A stretch of DNA of 64,000 nucleotides from Neoaquamicrobium microcysteis (GTDB taxonomy: Bacteria; Pseudomonadota; Alphaproteobacteria; Rhizobiales; Rhizobiaceae), in the NCBI RefSeq assembly GCF_008180155.1, contig NZ_VSZS01000060.1:1-64000 (forward strand), written 5' to 3'. Position 1 is the first letter of the stretch; each line of letters opens with the position of its first letter. This document shows positions 38,659 to 47,299 of this stretch, piece after piece. A model generated the notes under the pieces. It was given only the letters and a program-made list of their open reading frames with translations, was not told where the DNA came from and made no database searches. The position numbers were made by a program, and so were the translations under genes.

Positions 38659-38738
38659 CTGTGCGTCCTTTCAAGGCTCAAGGTCCGGCGTCGGATGACG
38701 CCGGACCCTGCCTTCAACCAGTCTGGCCCGTCGGCCCC

Positions 38739-39212
38739 TCACTTTTTCTTGGAGCCGCCCTTGCCTTCATCGTCAAGCGCCTGCAAATCGTCGGGCGACA
38801 TCGGCGCGGGCGCCTCGGTCTGACCTACGGCCACCTGGTCGAGTGACGGTGCGGGAGCGGCCCCCTGCGATTGCAAGGTTCCGAACGCCTCGGGCGAGGG
38901 CGCCTCGGAGACCTGCGCGGCGCTGAGGCTTTCGACGGCCATCGGCGGCGGCGGGCTCGCAGTGTCCCCGGAGGTAAAGCCGCCGGACAGTGCGGAAACG
39001 GATTGCGGGGCGGGCGCTCCATCGCCGCCGCTGCCTGTCTGGCCCAGTTGCTCGAACGCCATGGGCGGCGGCGCATCGCCGCCTGACGCAAGGCCCTGTG
39101 CGGCGGAATGCGAAGCCGCGCCGCCGGACGGCAGGTTCACATTGATCGTGATGTCGGGTTCCACGGGCGTCACTCCCTGCTCGCACCGCCCGGCCCCTTC
39201 GCCGGACGGCAT
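38739..39212 (-). CDS. Pro/Ala-rich repeat protein of the protease-inhibitor cassette
   Basis: 157 aa; the ATG at 39210-39212 lacks a clear ribosome-binding site, and a GTG 13 codons later is an alternative. After the stretch EPDITINVNLPSGG the protein consists of six degenerate units of 15-20 residues, each beginning with APxP-type sequence and ending in a short hydrophobic patch: APPPMAFEQL (47-56), APAPQSVSAL (66-75), SPPPPMAVESL (86-96), APSPEAFGTL (104-113), APAPSLDQVA (119-128) and APAPMSPDDLQAL (134-146). It ends in a lysine tail (GKGGSKKK). It is predicted to be unstructured, with no signal peptide or membrane segment. No family recognised. Between the solo domain and the inhibitor gene. 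Confidence 0.7.
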   Translation of the reverse strand: MPSGEGAGRCEQGVTPVEPDITINVNLPSGGAASHSAAQGLASGGDAPPPMAFEQLGQTGSGGDGAPAPQSVSALSGGFTSGDTASPPPPMAVESLSAAQVSEAPSPEAFGTLQSQGAAPAPSLDQVAVGQTEAPAPMSPDDLQALDDEGKGGSKKK

Positions 39213-39240
39213 GGCTGCATTTCAAACAGATTCGCCGGCA

Positions 39241-39453
39241 TCACATGTAGACGGCGGTTATGTCAGCGCCGTTCTCGGTCGTGACATAGACCTGGCGGTC
39301 GGCGCCCTTGGCGGTGGCCAGGATGAGGAATGTGTTCGTCACCCCGTCCGGCGCGATCGGCTTGACCTTGTGCCACTTGTTGGTTCCCACCAGATGCGCC
39401 CAGGCGTTCATCTGGTGAGGGCTGGAATATACCTGGTTGATCTTCGTCCACAT
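39241..39453 (-). CDS. Free-standing copy of the protease C-terminal domain
   Basis: 70 aa from the ATG at 39451-39453, eight bases after AGGGAG; an upstream GTG overlapping the protease stop would add 25 residues of uncertain value. The protein aligns over its whole length with residues 300-367 of the C1 peptidase encoded directly upstream: shared QVYS-x-PH, NAWA-x-L, W-x-K-x-x-P and DGVTNT. It therefore looks like a duplicated, detached C-terminal beta-rich domain. It could compete with the domain on the protease or serve as a partner for the repeat protein; both ideas are inference. Confidence 0.75.
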   Translation of the reverse strand: MWTKINQVYSSPHQMNAWAHLVGTNKWHKVKPIAPDGVTNTFLILATAKGADRQVYVTTENGADITAVYM

Positions 39454-39524
39454 GGTCTTCTCCCTGAGGTTTGCGGCGTTTTCCCGAATGGGAGCGGCAG
39501 GGATGTCTCCCTGCGCCCCAAAGT

Positions 39525-40628
39525 TCACAGCAGATAGGCCTGGTAGATGAAGTCGCCGTCGGCATAGACGGTGACCCGCTTGTTCTTCGCCACCGCGTTG
39601 GCGAAGATCGCCAGCGTGTTGGTGACGCCGTCATTGGCGTTCGGGTGGATCTTGCGCCAGCCGATGCCCTGCAGATACGCCCATGCATTCTTGGAATGCG
39701 GGGTCGAGTAGACCTGCGAAACCGCGATGTTGCTGTACCACTGCGAGCTGATGACGACCTCGACGCTGTAGAACGCCCAGGACGTGTCGATCAGCAGGTC
39801 GGCCTGGTTGTAGCGTATGCGGCAGTAGCCGCCGTCGCCCCATCCCGTGCCCCAGCTGTTCTTCAGAATCCAGCATTGCTGGTTGTCGTCGTAACCGACG
39901 ATGCAGATGCAGTGATAGCCTGCGAGCGTCGATGACGAGGTCTTGACGTAGACGCCGCTCGAATAGGCGAAGAAGTCGTTGTAGACGGCCATGCCCGCCA
40001 GAAGCGGGCCCTTGCCCGCAATGGCGTCCTTGCGTGCCTGCATCGAAGAGTGACCGGCATAGCTGCTGATCTTGGTCAGGCGGTTCTGCCAGTCGCTGCA
40101 GCGGCTTGCCGCGCAGTTCATGTTCTGCCCGCCGCCGGCCGTATAGGGCATGCAGGCCTCGTCGGTGACGCCGGTGCTCTTGGCGTAGTCGAGCCCCGAT
40201 GTGAGGCCCCAGCCGCCGCAGCTTCCGCCGCCGCAAAACTGCATGAAACCTTCCGAAAGATCGACCGCGAAGCCCGGATTGTTTAGCTTGATGCGGATGG
40301 CCGACTCGATCGTCGCGCAGGAGCAGAACGACACGCACGAACCGCACGCCCCCTGGTCCTTGACCGAAGTGACCCAGTTTCCGCCCTTGTTGCGCCAGTC
40401 GATCGCCGTGGGGGCGGTGAAGGTTCCAAACTGCCCCGCTTCCGCGGCGGCGAGCTGTACTGCCTCGGCCTTGAGCCGGGCCATTTCCTCCTGAGATACG
40501 ACGAGGCCGAGCCGCTTGAGCCGGTCTTCCTGCGAAAGCGCGGTCAGCGGGTTCGGCGCCGCCTGCCATCCGAGGTTTTCCTGCTGAACAGCAGTCTGGA
40601 TTGCACTGACATTGAGCTCTTCAGCCAT
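39525..40628 (-). CDS. Papain-like cysteine peptidase (family C1)
   Basis: 367 aa from the ATG at 40626-40628, preceded by AGGAGAGGAAG. Residues about 1-70 form a helical, charged, proline-containing region (QEDRLKRLGLVV, then SQEEMARLKAEA) resembling a propeptide. The peptidase domain spans about 74-295 with oxyanion Gln92 and nucleophile Cys98 in DQGACGSC, general base His239 in GYHCICIVGYDD and Asn257 in LKNSWGTGWGDGGY. Trp after the Cys is replaced by Val. Residues about 297-367 are a beta-rich domain duplicated as the next gene. No Sec signal peptide, unlike typical exported C1 enzymes. First gene of the cassette, behind a long AT-rich region. Confidence 0.9.
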   Translation of the reverse strand: MAEELNVSAIQTAVQQENLGWQAAPNPLTALSQEDRLKRLGLVVSQEEMARLKAEAVQLAAAEAGQFGTFTAPTAIDWRNKGGNWVTSVKDQGACGSCVSFCSCATIESAIRIKLNNPGFAVDLSEGFMQFCGGGSCGGWGLTSGLDYAKSTGVTDEACMPYTAGGGQNMNCAASRCSDWQNRLTKISSYAGHSSMQARKDAIAGKGPLLAGMAVYNDFFAYSSGVYVKTSSSTLAGYHCICIVGYDDNQQCWILKNSWGTGWGDGGYCRIRYNQADLLIDTSWAFYSVEVVISSQWYSNIAVSQVYSTPHSKNAWAYLQGIGWRKIHPNANDGVTNTLAIFANAVAKNKRVTVYADGDFIYQAYLL

Positions 40629-41078
40629 TACTTCCTCTCCTCTGGGCGTGCGTCGCCCTTTACTCGCGAACGCGAAGCGTCGGCGGCGCGGAATCAATGA
40701 AGATGCTGAGTGGTCGAGAGCTAAATTAGCATTGGGAAATAAACGAACAAGTAAAGAATTGTTACACGTCAACTTGTATTACAATAGTTTACCAAAAGTT
40801 AACTGTATTCGAGCTGCATACATCTGATTTAGCCGTTGGTTGAATTGCATACTTCTTTTGAGGTAAAGAAGAACCATAGAATAGAGTCCTGTTTCCGTTG
40901 TGGCCGCTTCGCCGAAACCCGTTTCTACGGTTTTGGCTTTTTCGCGATTTGTGTTCTCGCCATCGCGCGCCGATCAGCGTAAACAACCGCAACGCAAAGC
41001 GAAGCGAAGGAGCCGCAATACAGGCCTTCGCATCAACGAATTCCGCGACCGGCGCGGCACAGACCCGAAAGTTTTTAG
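40629..41078. other. AT-rich intergenic region between protease cassette and helicase
   Basis: 450 bp with no credible gene. From about 40720 to 40880 the sequence is markedly AT-rich compared with its surroundings. On the minus strand a TTGACG lies near 40770, and an 11-bp inverted repeat TTGTA-T-TACAA is at 40774-40784. It probably contains the divergent promoters of the protease cassette (minus) and the helicase (plus). I cannot fix the -10 elements. Confidence 0.45.
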
Positions 41079-42989
41079 ATGAGCAAGTTCGAAGGCATCG
41101 TTCCTGCGCTGGCAGGCGCATTGGAGGCACGTGGCTATGAAGCCCTCACCCCGGTGCAGGCGGCGGTGATCGATCCCGCATTGGCGGAGGCCGACATGCT
41201 GGTTTCGGCGCAGACCGGCTCCGGCAAGACGGTGGCGTTCGGGCTCGCCGTCGCGCCCACGCTGCTGGAAGGCAGCGAGCGTTTCCGCACCGCGGCCGTT
41301 CCGCTGGCGCTCGCCGTCGCGCCGACGCGCGAGCTGGCGCTGCAGGTCAAGCGCGAGCTGGAATGGCTTTATGCGCCTACAGGCGCGGTCATCGCATCCT
41401 GCGTCGGCGGCATGGACATGCGCACCGAGCGCCGGGCGCTGGAACGTGGCGCGCACATCGTGGTGGGAACCCCCGGCCGCCTTCGCGACCACATCACGCG
41501 TGGCGCGCTCGACATGACAGAGCTTCGCGCAGTGGTACTCGACGAGGCCGACGAGATGCTGGATCTCGGCTTCCGCGAGGATCTCGAATTCATCCTCGAT
41601 GCCGCGCCGGCGGAACGTCGTACGCTGATGTTCTCGGCCACCGTGCCGCAGGCGATAGCCCGGCTTGCAAAGAGCTACCAGCGCGACGCGGTGCGCATCA
41701 GCACGGCGGCCGAGCGCAAGCAGCATGTCGACATCGAATACCGCGCGCTTACCGTCGCGCCCAGCGACCGCGAGAACGCCATCATCAACGTTCTGCGTTA
41801 CTACGATGCGCGCAACGCGCTCGTCTTCTGTTCCACCCGCGCGGCGGTCAACCATTTGACGGCGCGCTTCAACAATCGCGGCTTCGCCGTCGTCGCCATG
41901 TCCGGCGAACTCAGCCAGAACGAGCGCACCCATGCCTTGCAGGCGATGCGCGACGGGCGGGCCAGGGTGTGCATCGCGACCGACGTCGCGGCGCGCGGTA
42001 TCGACCTGCCGGGGCTGGAACTGGTGATCCATGCCGACCTGCCGAGCAATCCCGAGACGCTTCTGCACCGCAGCGGGCGAACCGGCCGGGCCGGGCGCAA
42101 GGGCGTCAGCGTCCTGGTCGTGCCGAGCAGCCAGCGGCGCAAGGCGGACAGGCTGCTGCAGAGCGCCTCCATCACCGCAGACTGGGCGCGGCCACCATCG
42201 GCCGACGAGATCGTGGCGCGCGACGACGAGAGGCTTCTGGCCGATCCTGTGCTGGAAAACGAGCCGGCGGCGGAGGAGGAGGCGCTGGTGCGCACGCTGC
42301 TGGAACGCCACGGCGCGGAACGCGTCGCAGCCGCGCTGGTGCGCCTTTCGCGTGCCGGCAGGTCGGCGCCGGAAGATCTCATCGAACTGCAGGCCTTTGC
42401 CGCGCCGGCTGACCGGGGCGCGCCGCGCCACGAGCCTGCGGCAGGGCGCGAGGAGTTCGGCCCCAGCGTCTGGTTCTCGCTCTCCGTCGGCCGCAGGCAG
42501 AGCGCCGAACCGCGCTGGCTGATCCCGATGCTGTGCCGGGTCGGCAAGATCACCAAGCGCGAGATCGGCGCGATCAAGATGCAGCCGGAGGAAACCTTCG
42601 TGCAGATCGCCGCCGACAGCGCAGCAGCCTTTCTCGACGCGGTGGGGCCGGATCGCGAATTGCAGAACGGCATCATGGTGACGCAACTCGACGGAATGCC
42701 GGATTTCGGGCGGAGCGGACCCGGCAAGCCGCCTGCAGCGAAGAAGCCTCACCGGGGCAAGGGCTTCGACAAGCCCGCCGCCGCGGGCAAGCCCTACGCC
42801 AAGAAGGACCGCTCGCCGGACCGAGGGGCAGGTGACACGCGCCCCGCAAAGGCGCAGGATGGCGCTTGGCGGCAGGACAAGGATCGCAAGCCGTGGGCCA
42901 AAAAGGGCGAGAAGCCTGTGTCCGACCGGCCGGCCTTTGCGAAGCCGGAAGGCAAGAAGAAGTTCAAGCCCAAGCGGCCGCGCGACTGA
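41079..42989 (+). CDS. DEAD-box RNA helicase with DbpA-type C-terminal domain
   Basis: 636 aa. Helicase core with the Q motif region, AQTGSGKTVAFGLA (motif I), PTRELA, GTPGR, DEADEMLDLG (motif II, DEAD), SAT, and the second RecA domain with DVAARGIDLPG and HRSGRTGRAGR. A DbpA/CsdA RNA-binding domain follows around residues 465-535 (SVGRRQSAEPRWL). A lysine/arginine/proline-rich tail ends the protein. Likely role in ribosome assembly or cold-adapted RNA unwinding, similar to DeaD. Confidence 0.92.
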   Translation: MSKFEGIVPALAGALEARGYEALTPVQAAVIDPALAEADMLVSAQTGSGKTVAFGLAVAPTLLEGSERFRTAAVPLALAVAPTRELALQVKRELEWLYAPTGAVIASCVGGMDMRTERRALERGAHIVVGTPGRLRDHITRGALDMTELRAVVLDEADEMLDLGFREDLEFILDAAPAERRTLMFSATVPQAIARLAKSYQRDAVRISTAAERKQHVDIEYRALTVAPSDRENAIINVLRYYDARNALVFCSTRAAVNHLTARFNNRGFAVVAMSGELSQNERTHALQAMRDGRARVCIATDVAARGIDLPGLELVIHADLPSNPETLLHRSGRTGRAGRKGVSVLVVPSSQRRKADRLLQSASITADWARPPSADEIVARDDERLLADPVLENEPAAEEEALVRTLLERHGAERVAAALVRLSRAGRSAPEDLIELQAFAAPADRGAPRHEPAAGREEFGPSVWFSLSVGRRQSAEPRWLIPMLCRVGKITKREIGAIKMQPEETFVQIAADSAAAFLDAVGPDRELQNGIMVTQLDGMPDFGRSGPGKPPAAKKPHRGKGFDKPAAAGKPYAKKDRSPDRGAGDTRPAKAQDGAWRQDKDRKPWAKKGEKPVSDRPAFAKPEGKKKFKPKRPRD

Positions 42990-43153
42990 GCCGCGCAATC
43001 CGAATCTCATATGCCGGGTTGCGGCAGAACGAAATTCTAGAGGCTCGGCAGATTTGCTGGCAGATGCCTCGCGCATGCCGGTCCTTGTCCTATGATGTCG
43101 CCAGCGCCATATCCGGCGGCGTGAAACGCCGTCCGACAGCAAGGGAGATCGCC

Positions 43154-43813
43154 ATGGGCCTTCGCATCAACGACACAGCGCCTGATTTCACCGCCGACAC
43201 CACGCAGGGCAAGATCAGCTTCCACGAATGGATCGGCGACGGCTGGGCCGTGCTGTTCTCGCACCCCAAGAACTTCACCCCGGTCTGCACCACGGAACTC
43301 GGCACGATGGCCGGGCTGGAGGGCGAGTTCAAGAAACGCAACGCCAAGATCATCGGCATCTCGGTCGATCCGGTCGAAAGCCACGGCAAGTGGAAGGACG
43401 ACATCAAGACGGCGACCGGGTTCAACGTCGAATACCCGCTGATCGGCGACAAGGATCTCAAGGTCGCCAAGCTCTACGACATGCTGCCTGCCGATGCGGG
43501 TGACACGTCGGATGGCCGCACGCCGGCCGACAACGCCACGGTGCGCTCGGTCTACGTCATCGGGCCTGACAAGAAGATCAAGCTGGTGCTGACCTATCCG
43601 ATGACCACGGGCCGCAACTTCGACGAGATCCTGCGCGCGATCGATTCCATCCAGCTCACCGCCAAGCATCAGGTGGCGACGCCCGCCAACTGGAAGCAGG
43701 GCGAGGATGTCATCATCACCGCCGCCGTCTCCAACGAGGATGCGACGAAGCGCTTCGGCTCCTACGAGACCATTCTGCCCTATCTGCGCAAGACGAAGCA
43801 GCCGAGCGCGTAA
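43154..43813 (+). CDS. 1-Cys peroxiredoxin, Prx6 type
   Basis: 219 aa from the ATG at 43154 with AAGGGAGAT before it; a longer upstream frame is not supported. Thioredoxin fold with the peroxidatic cysteine in NFTPVCTTELG and the family pattern SHPKNFTPVC. No resolving cysteine is apparent later in the chain, consistent with the 1-Cys class that uses an external reductant. It reduces peroxides in the cytoplasm. Its 3' end nearly meets the convergent YeeE gene (4 bp). Confidence 0.92.
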   Translation: MGLRINDTAPDFTADTTQGKISFHEWIGDGWAVLFSHPKNFTPVCTTELGTMAGLEGEFKKRNAKIIGISVDPVESHGKWKDDIKTATGFNVEYPLIGDKDLKVAKLYDMLPADAGDTSDGRTPADNATVRSVYVIGPDKKIKLVLTYPMTTGRNFDEILRAIDSIQLTAKHQVATPANWKQGEDVIITAAVSNEDATKRFGSYETILPYLRKTKQPSA

Positions 43814-43817
43814 CCGG

Positions 43818-44873
43818 TCATTTTCCCGGCGCGTCGACGATGCGATCCGTCGCCGCCGCGCCGGCCATCATGGCGGCCAAAGCCGTCAGCGACGACACCG
43901 CCAGCACCGAGCCGCCGGTAAGCCCTGCACCCACGGTGCAGCCTACCGCCAATATCCCGCCGAAGCCCATCAGTGCAGCGCCCGCCGCATAGCGCCAGAT
44001 CGACGGCACGCCGGGTTCCGAAAACGTCGCTATCCGAAACTCGCCCGACGCCAGCGCGCCGATGGCCGCGCCTGCGACCGTGCCGATCAGCAGGCCCTGA
44101 TCGAGCCCGGTGTCGGACAGGCTGCCGATCGCCAGCATCAGCGTGGTTGCGAACGGGCGGATGAAGGACAGGCTTTCGACCTGCACGGGATCGAACACCT
44201 GCTGCGAGAGCTGCCAGGTGAACCACCAGCCCCCGGCCAAGGCCAGCCCGACCACGACACCGCCGAAGAAGCGCCAGCCAGAGGCGCGGGTAACAAGCGC
44301 AAGCGCAACCGCCGCGCCGAGAAGCGCGCCGCCGGCCACCATGCCCGCAGTCCTGCCAAGCCCGGCATGCGCGAGAAGGTCGTTGCCGCCTATGGAGGCT
44401 GTGGTCCATAGCCCTGCTATGCTGTCGCGCAGCGGGATCAGCGCGCCCGCAAACGTCGCCCAGCCCGCCAGCGTGACGACTGCGAGGCAGAACACGGCGC
44501 GCAAATTTCCCGACGCGCCCAGCACCACCAACCGCGAGACGCAGCCGCGCGTCAGCGCCATGCCGACACCGAACAGCAGCCCGCCGATCAGCGCGCCAGA
44601 AAGGCTTTGGACCGAGGAGAAGAAGCGTGTCTCGGTGACCGACAACTCGCCGATATCGAGCATCGCCTGCACGCACAGCAGGGCGGTCGCGAACCCGGCC
44701 AGCCAGACGGCAAAGGCGCGCAGGTCGCCGTCGCGAACCGCCTCGATGATGGCGGAGCGCGTGCAGAAGCGGCTGCGCTGTGCCGCCAGGCCAAACACGG
44801 CGCCGAGCGCGATGCCGCCGATCATGGCGGTCGAGGGTTCTCCGACTGCATCAATGAGGGGGACGAAATCCAT
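43818..44873 (-). CDS. YeeE/YedE-family sulfur-compound transporter
   Basis: 351 aa with about nine hydrophobic segments and the conserved cysteine motifs of the thiosulfate transporter YeeE: SRFCTRSA near residue 36, TRGCVSRL near 109 and AVGCTVGAGLTGGS near 308. YeeE passes thiosulfate by relay between membrane cysteines. No TusA/YeeD gene is adjacent, so the partner for sulfur delivery must be elsewhere. Divergent from the D,D-carboxypeptidase gene with about 195 bp between. Confidence 0.87.
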   Translation of the reverse strand: MDFVPLIDAVGEPSTAMIGGIALGAVFGLAAQRSRFCTRSAIIEAVRDGDLRAFAVWLAGFATALLCVQAMLDIGELSVTETRFFSSVQSLSGALIGGLLFGVGMALTRGCVSRLVVLGASGNLRAVFCLAVVTLAGWATFAGALIPLRDSIAGLWTTASIGGNDLLAHAGLGRTAGMVAGGALLGAAVALALVTRASGWRFFGGVVVGLALAGGWWFTWQLSQQVFDPVQVESLSFIRPFATTLMLAIGSLSDTGLDQGLLIGTVAGAAIGALASGEFRIATFSEPGVPSIWRYAAGAALMGFGGILAVGCTVGAGLTGGSVLAVSSLTALAAMMAGAAATDRIVDAPGK

Positions 44874-45068
44874 GCGATACGCTCCTGTCTAAACCTCTGA
44901 TAAACCAAGCCGCAACCGGCGTCGATGCCGCCGCCGCTGTGCCTGCAATCGGCCACAATCGGCCCACAACCATGCCGTCCCGCATGCCTGCGGGATTGCG
45001 ACGAGTGGGAGGCTGGGGCATCATCCGCCTGCTTCGGGCTTGGCCGGATAAGTGATTCAGGGGAAATC

Positions 45069-45944
45069 GTGCACGCCGCATTGAATGCAGCCACGGACGC
45101 AGCGCGCCGTCTGATCGTCTTGTTTGCAGTGCTGGCATTCGTGGCCGCCTGCTCCACGCAAAGCGTGATGGAAACGGCGGTTGCGCCGCTGCCGTCTGAG
45201 AAATACGCGTCCATCGTCGTCGACGCAAATACGGGCAGGGTGCTCTACGAGAGCAATTCGCGAGATGCGCGCTATCCTGCCTCGCTGACCAAGATGATGA
45301 CGCTCTACATGCTGTTCGAGGCGCTCGACGACGGCCGGATGACGGGCGAGACCGCCATTCCCGTGTCGGCCTATGCGGCCGCGCGGCCACCGTCCAAAAT
45401 CGGCTTCAGGGCCGGGCAGAGCATCGACGCGCGCTCGGCGATCCTGGCGCTGTGCGTGCGCTCGGCCAACGATGTCGCGGTCGCGGTTGCCGAGCATCTC
45501 GGCGGCACCGAAGAACGCTTCGCCGCGATGATGACCGCCAAGGCGCGCGAGCTCGGCATGCGCTCCACCACCTTCCGCAACGCCTCGGGCCTGCCCGATG
45601 CCGGCCAGCAGACGACCGCGCATGACATGGCCATCCTGTCGATGGCGCTGCGCAAGCGCTTCCCGCACCACTACCACTATTTCGCCAACCGGGAATTCGC
45701 CTATGCCGGCAAGGTCATCCGCGGCCACAACGACCTTCTGGGCCGCGTAAACGGCGTCGACGGGCTCAAGACAGGCTATATCCGCGCATCCGGCTTCAAC
45801 CTCGCCACCTCCGTCGGCCGCGGCGGAAAGCGCATCGTGGCCGTGGTGATGGGTGGCGACAGCGCCGCCATCCGCAACGCGCATATGGAAGAACTGATCG
45901 AGACATATCTGCCGCGCGCTTCCATCGCCGGCGCCGCGGGCTGA
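45069..45944 (+). CDS. D-alanyl-D-alanine carboxypeptidase, lipoprotein-like
   Basis: 291 aa from the GTG at 45069, preceded by AGGGGAAATC; the longer frame from 44925 is poor. A short hydrophobic segment ends in FVAAC, a possible lipobox, so the protein may be lipid-anchored instead of carrying the usual C-terminal helix. Penicillin-binding motifs are all present: SLTK (catalytic Ser-x-x-Lys), SAND (S-x-N) and KTGY. It trims the terminal D-Ala from peptidoglycan pentapeptides. The C-terminal beta domain of PBP5 is absent, giving a short protein. Confidence 0.88.
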   Translation: MHAALNAATDAARRLIVLFAVLAFVAACSTQSVMETAVAPLPSEKYASIVVDANTGRVLYESNSRDARYPASLTKMMTLYMLFEALDDGRMTGETAIPVSAYAAARPPSKIGFRAGQSIDARSAILALCVRSANDVAVAVAEHLGGTEERFAAMMTAKARELGMRSTTFRNASGLPDAGQQTTAHDMAILSMALRKRFPHHYHYFANREFAYAGKVIRGHNDLLGRVNGVDGLKTGYIRASGFNLATSVGRGGKRIVAVVMGGDSAAIRNAHMEELIETYLPRASIAGAAG

Positions 45945-45955
45945 GGAGAAGTCTG

Positions 45956-46642
45956 ATGAAACGCTCCGAGGTCAACGACATCCTCGCCTGGGCCGAGGCC
46001 TTCATCCGCTCCTACGGCTATGTGCTTCCGCCCTTCGCCTACTGGTCGCCCGCGCAGATGAAGGCGCGCCGCGCCGATATCGCCGGCATCGTCGATGCGC
46101 GGCTCGGCTGGGACATAACCGACTACGGCAAGGGCGATTTCCCCGGCATGGGGCTTTTCCTGTTCACCGTGCGCAACGGCAACGCCGCCGACCTGCCGCG
46201 CGGAAGGGGCATGCTCTATGCCGAAAAGATCATGATTTCGCGCCGCGACCAGATCGCGCCGATGCACCGTCACGACGTGAAGGCCGAAGACATCATCAAC
46301 CGGGGCGGCGGCACGCTGGCGCTCAAGCTCTATATGTCCGCGCCCGACGGCTCGATAGACAAGAGTGCGCGTGTGCACGTGCCCACCGACGGGGTCTGGC
46401 GGGAGCTGGAGCCCGGCGGCATCCTGCGGCTTGCGCCGGGCGAGAGCGTGACGCTGCTTCCAGGCGTCTGGCATGCCTTCTGGGGTGAGGACAAGGATGT
46501 GCTTATCGGCGAGGTGTCGACCGTCAACGACGACGAGACAGACAACGTCTTTGCCGAGCCCATCGCGCGTTTCTCGCAGATCGAGGAAGATGTGGAGCCG
46601 ACCCACCTGCTTGTTTCCGACTACCGGAAGTGGCTAGGCTGA
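45956..46642 (+). CDS. D-lyxose/D-mannose isomerase-like cupin
   Basis: 228 aa, the family length. Cupin fold with likely metal ligands in PMHRHDVKAEDIIN (two His and a Glu) and a later His in PGVWHAFWG, plus the family motif RNGNAADLPRGRG, matching D-lyxose isomerases (DUF1498). These Mn-dependent enzymes convert lyxose to xylulose and mannose to fructose. It starts 11 bp after the carboxypeptidase stop and 34 bp before a P-loop kinase. Such an isomerase and kinase would feed pentose or hexose use. Confidence 0.85.
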   Translation: MKRSEVNDILAWAEAFIRSYGYVLPPFAYWSPAQMKARRADIAGIVDARLGWDITDYGKGDFPGMGLFLFTVRNGNAADLPRGRGMLYAEKIMISRRDQIAPMHRHDVKAEDIINRGGGTLALKLYMSAPDGSIDKSARVHVPTDGVWRELEPGGILRLAPGESVTLLPGVWHAFWGEDKDVLIGEVSTVNDDETDNVFAEPIARFSQIEEDVEPTHLLVSDYRKWLG

Positions 46643-46676
46643 CGCCGGCGAAGGGCGATACTTCCGGGAGGAGAAG

Positions 46677-47294
46677 ATGTCCCAGATAGCCCATCTGGCC
46701 GCAACGCTGTTTCGCAAGGCCGCCGGCCGCAAGCGGCTGATCGTGGCGATCGCCGGCCCGCCCGGCGCGGGGAAATCCACCTTTGCCGAGGCGCTCCTAC
46801 CGCTCCTGCCCGCAGGGTCCGCTTCCGTGGTGCCGATGGACGGCTTTCACTACGACAACCGGGTGTTGGAAGCGCGCGGCCTCGGCGCGCGCAAGGGCTC
46901 GCCTGAAAGCTTCGATTTCGACGGGCTGCGCCATCTGATCGAAAGGCTGGCACGTGCCGATGCCGACGTGGCGATCCCCGTCTTCGACCGGGAGGCAGAC
47001 CTTGCCCGCGCAGGCGCGGTGGTGGTCGATGCGCAGACGAAGTTCGTTCTGGTGGAAGGCAACTACCTGATGCTGGACGAAAGCCCGTGGTACGGGCTGT
47101 CGCCGCTGTTCGACGTGACCGTCTGGCTCGATGTGCCGTCGGGCGAGCTGGAGCGTAGGCTGGTGCAGCGCTGGGTCGATCACGGCTTGTCGCCCGAGGA
47201 AGCGCGTGCCCGCGCATTCGCCAACGATCTTCCCAATGCAGAGCGTATCCTGGCGCACCGGCGGCAGGCCGACGTGACGATCACCGGCGCCTGA
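46677..47294 (+). CDS. P-loop nucleoside/sugar kinase (uridine kinase-like, FrcK-like)
   Basis: 205 aa with GGGAGGAGAAG directly before the ATG. Walker A GPPGAGKST (27-35), MDGFHYDN after strand 2 as in uridine and pantothenate kinases, the FDREAD loop, and a basic ERRLVQRWVDHG lid. Proteins like this accompany sugar ABC transporters in rhizobia as fructose-transport kinases (FrcK), with unclear substrates. The isomerase upstream hints at a sugar substrate. Its 3' end is 5 bp from convergent ureG. Confidence 0.82.
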   Translation: MSQIAHLAATLFRKAAGRKRLIVAIAGPPGAGKSTFAEALLPLLPAGSASVVPMDGFHYDNRVLEARGLGARKGSPESFDFDGLRHLIERLARADADVAIPVFDREADLARAGAVVVDAQTKFVLVEGNYLMLDESPWYGLSPLFDVTVWLDVPSGELERRLVQRWVDHGLSPEEARARAFANDLPNAERILAHRRQADVTITGA

Positions 47295-47299
47295 GGCGG

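Noticed and set aside
40774-40784. TTGTA-T-TACAA palindrome as an operator of the protease cassette
   Set aside because: Only 11 bp in an AT-rich stretch where such repeats arise by chance, with no second copy.
40974-43142. Very long open frame on the strand opposite the DEAD-box helicase
   Set aside because: It lies fully antisense to a well-supported gene, is arginine/alanine/histidine-rich and has no family motif; high GC makes such frames common. The same holds for long frames opposite the amidotransferase/glutaminase, RF3 and ureC genes.
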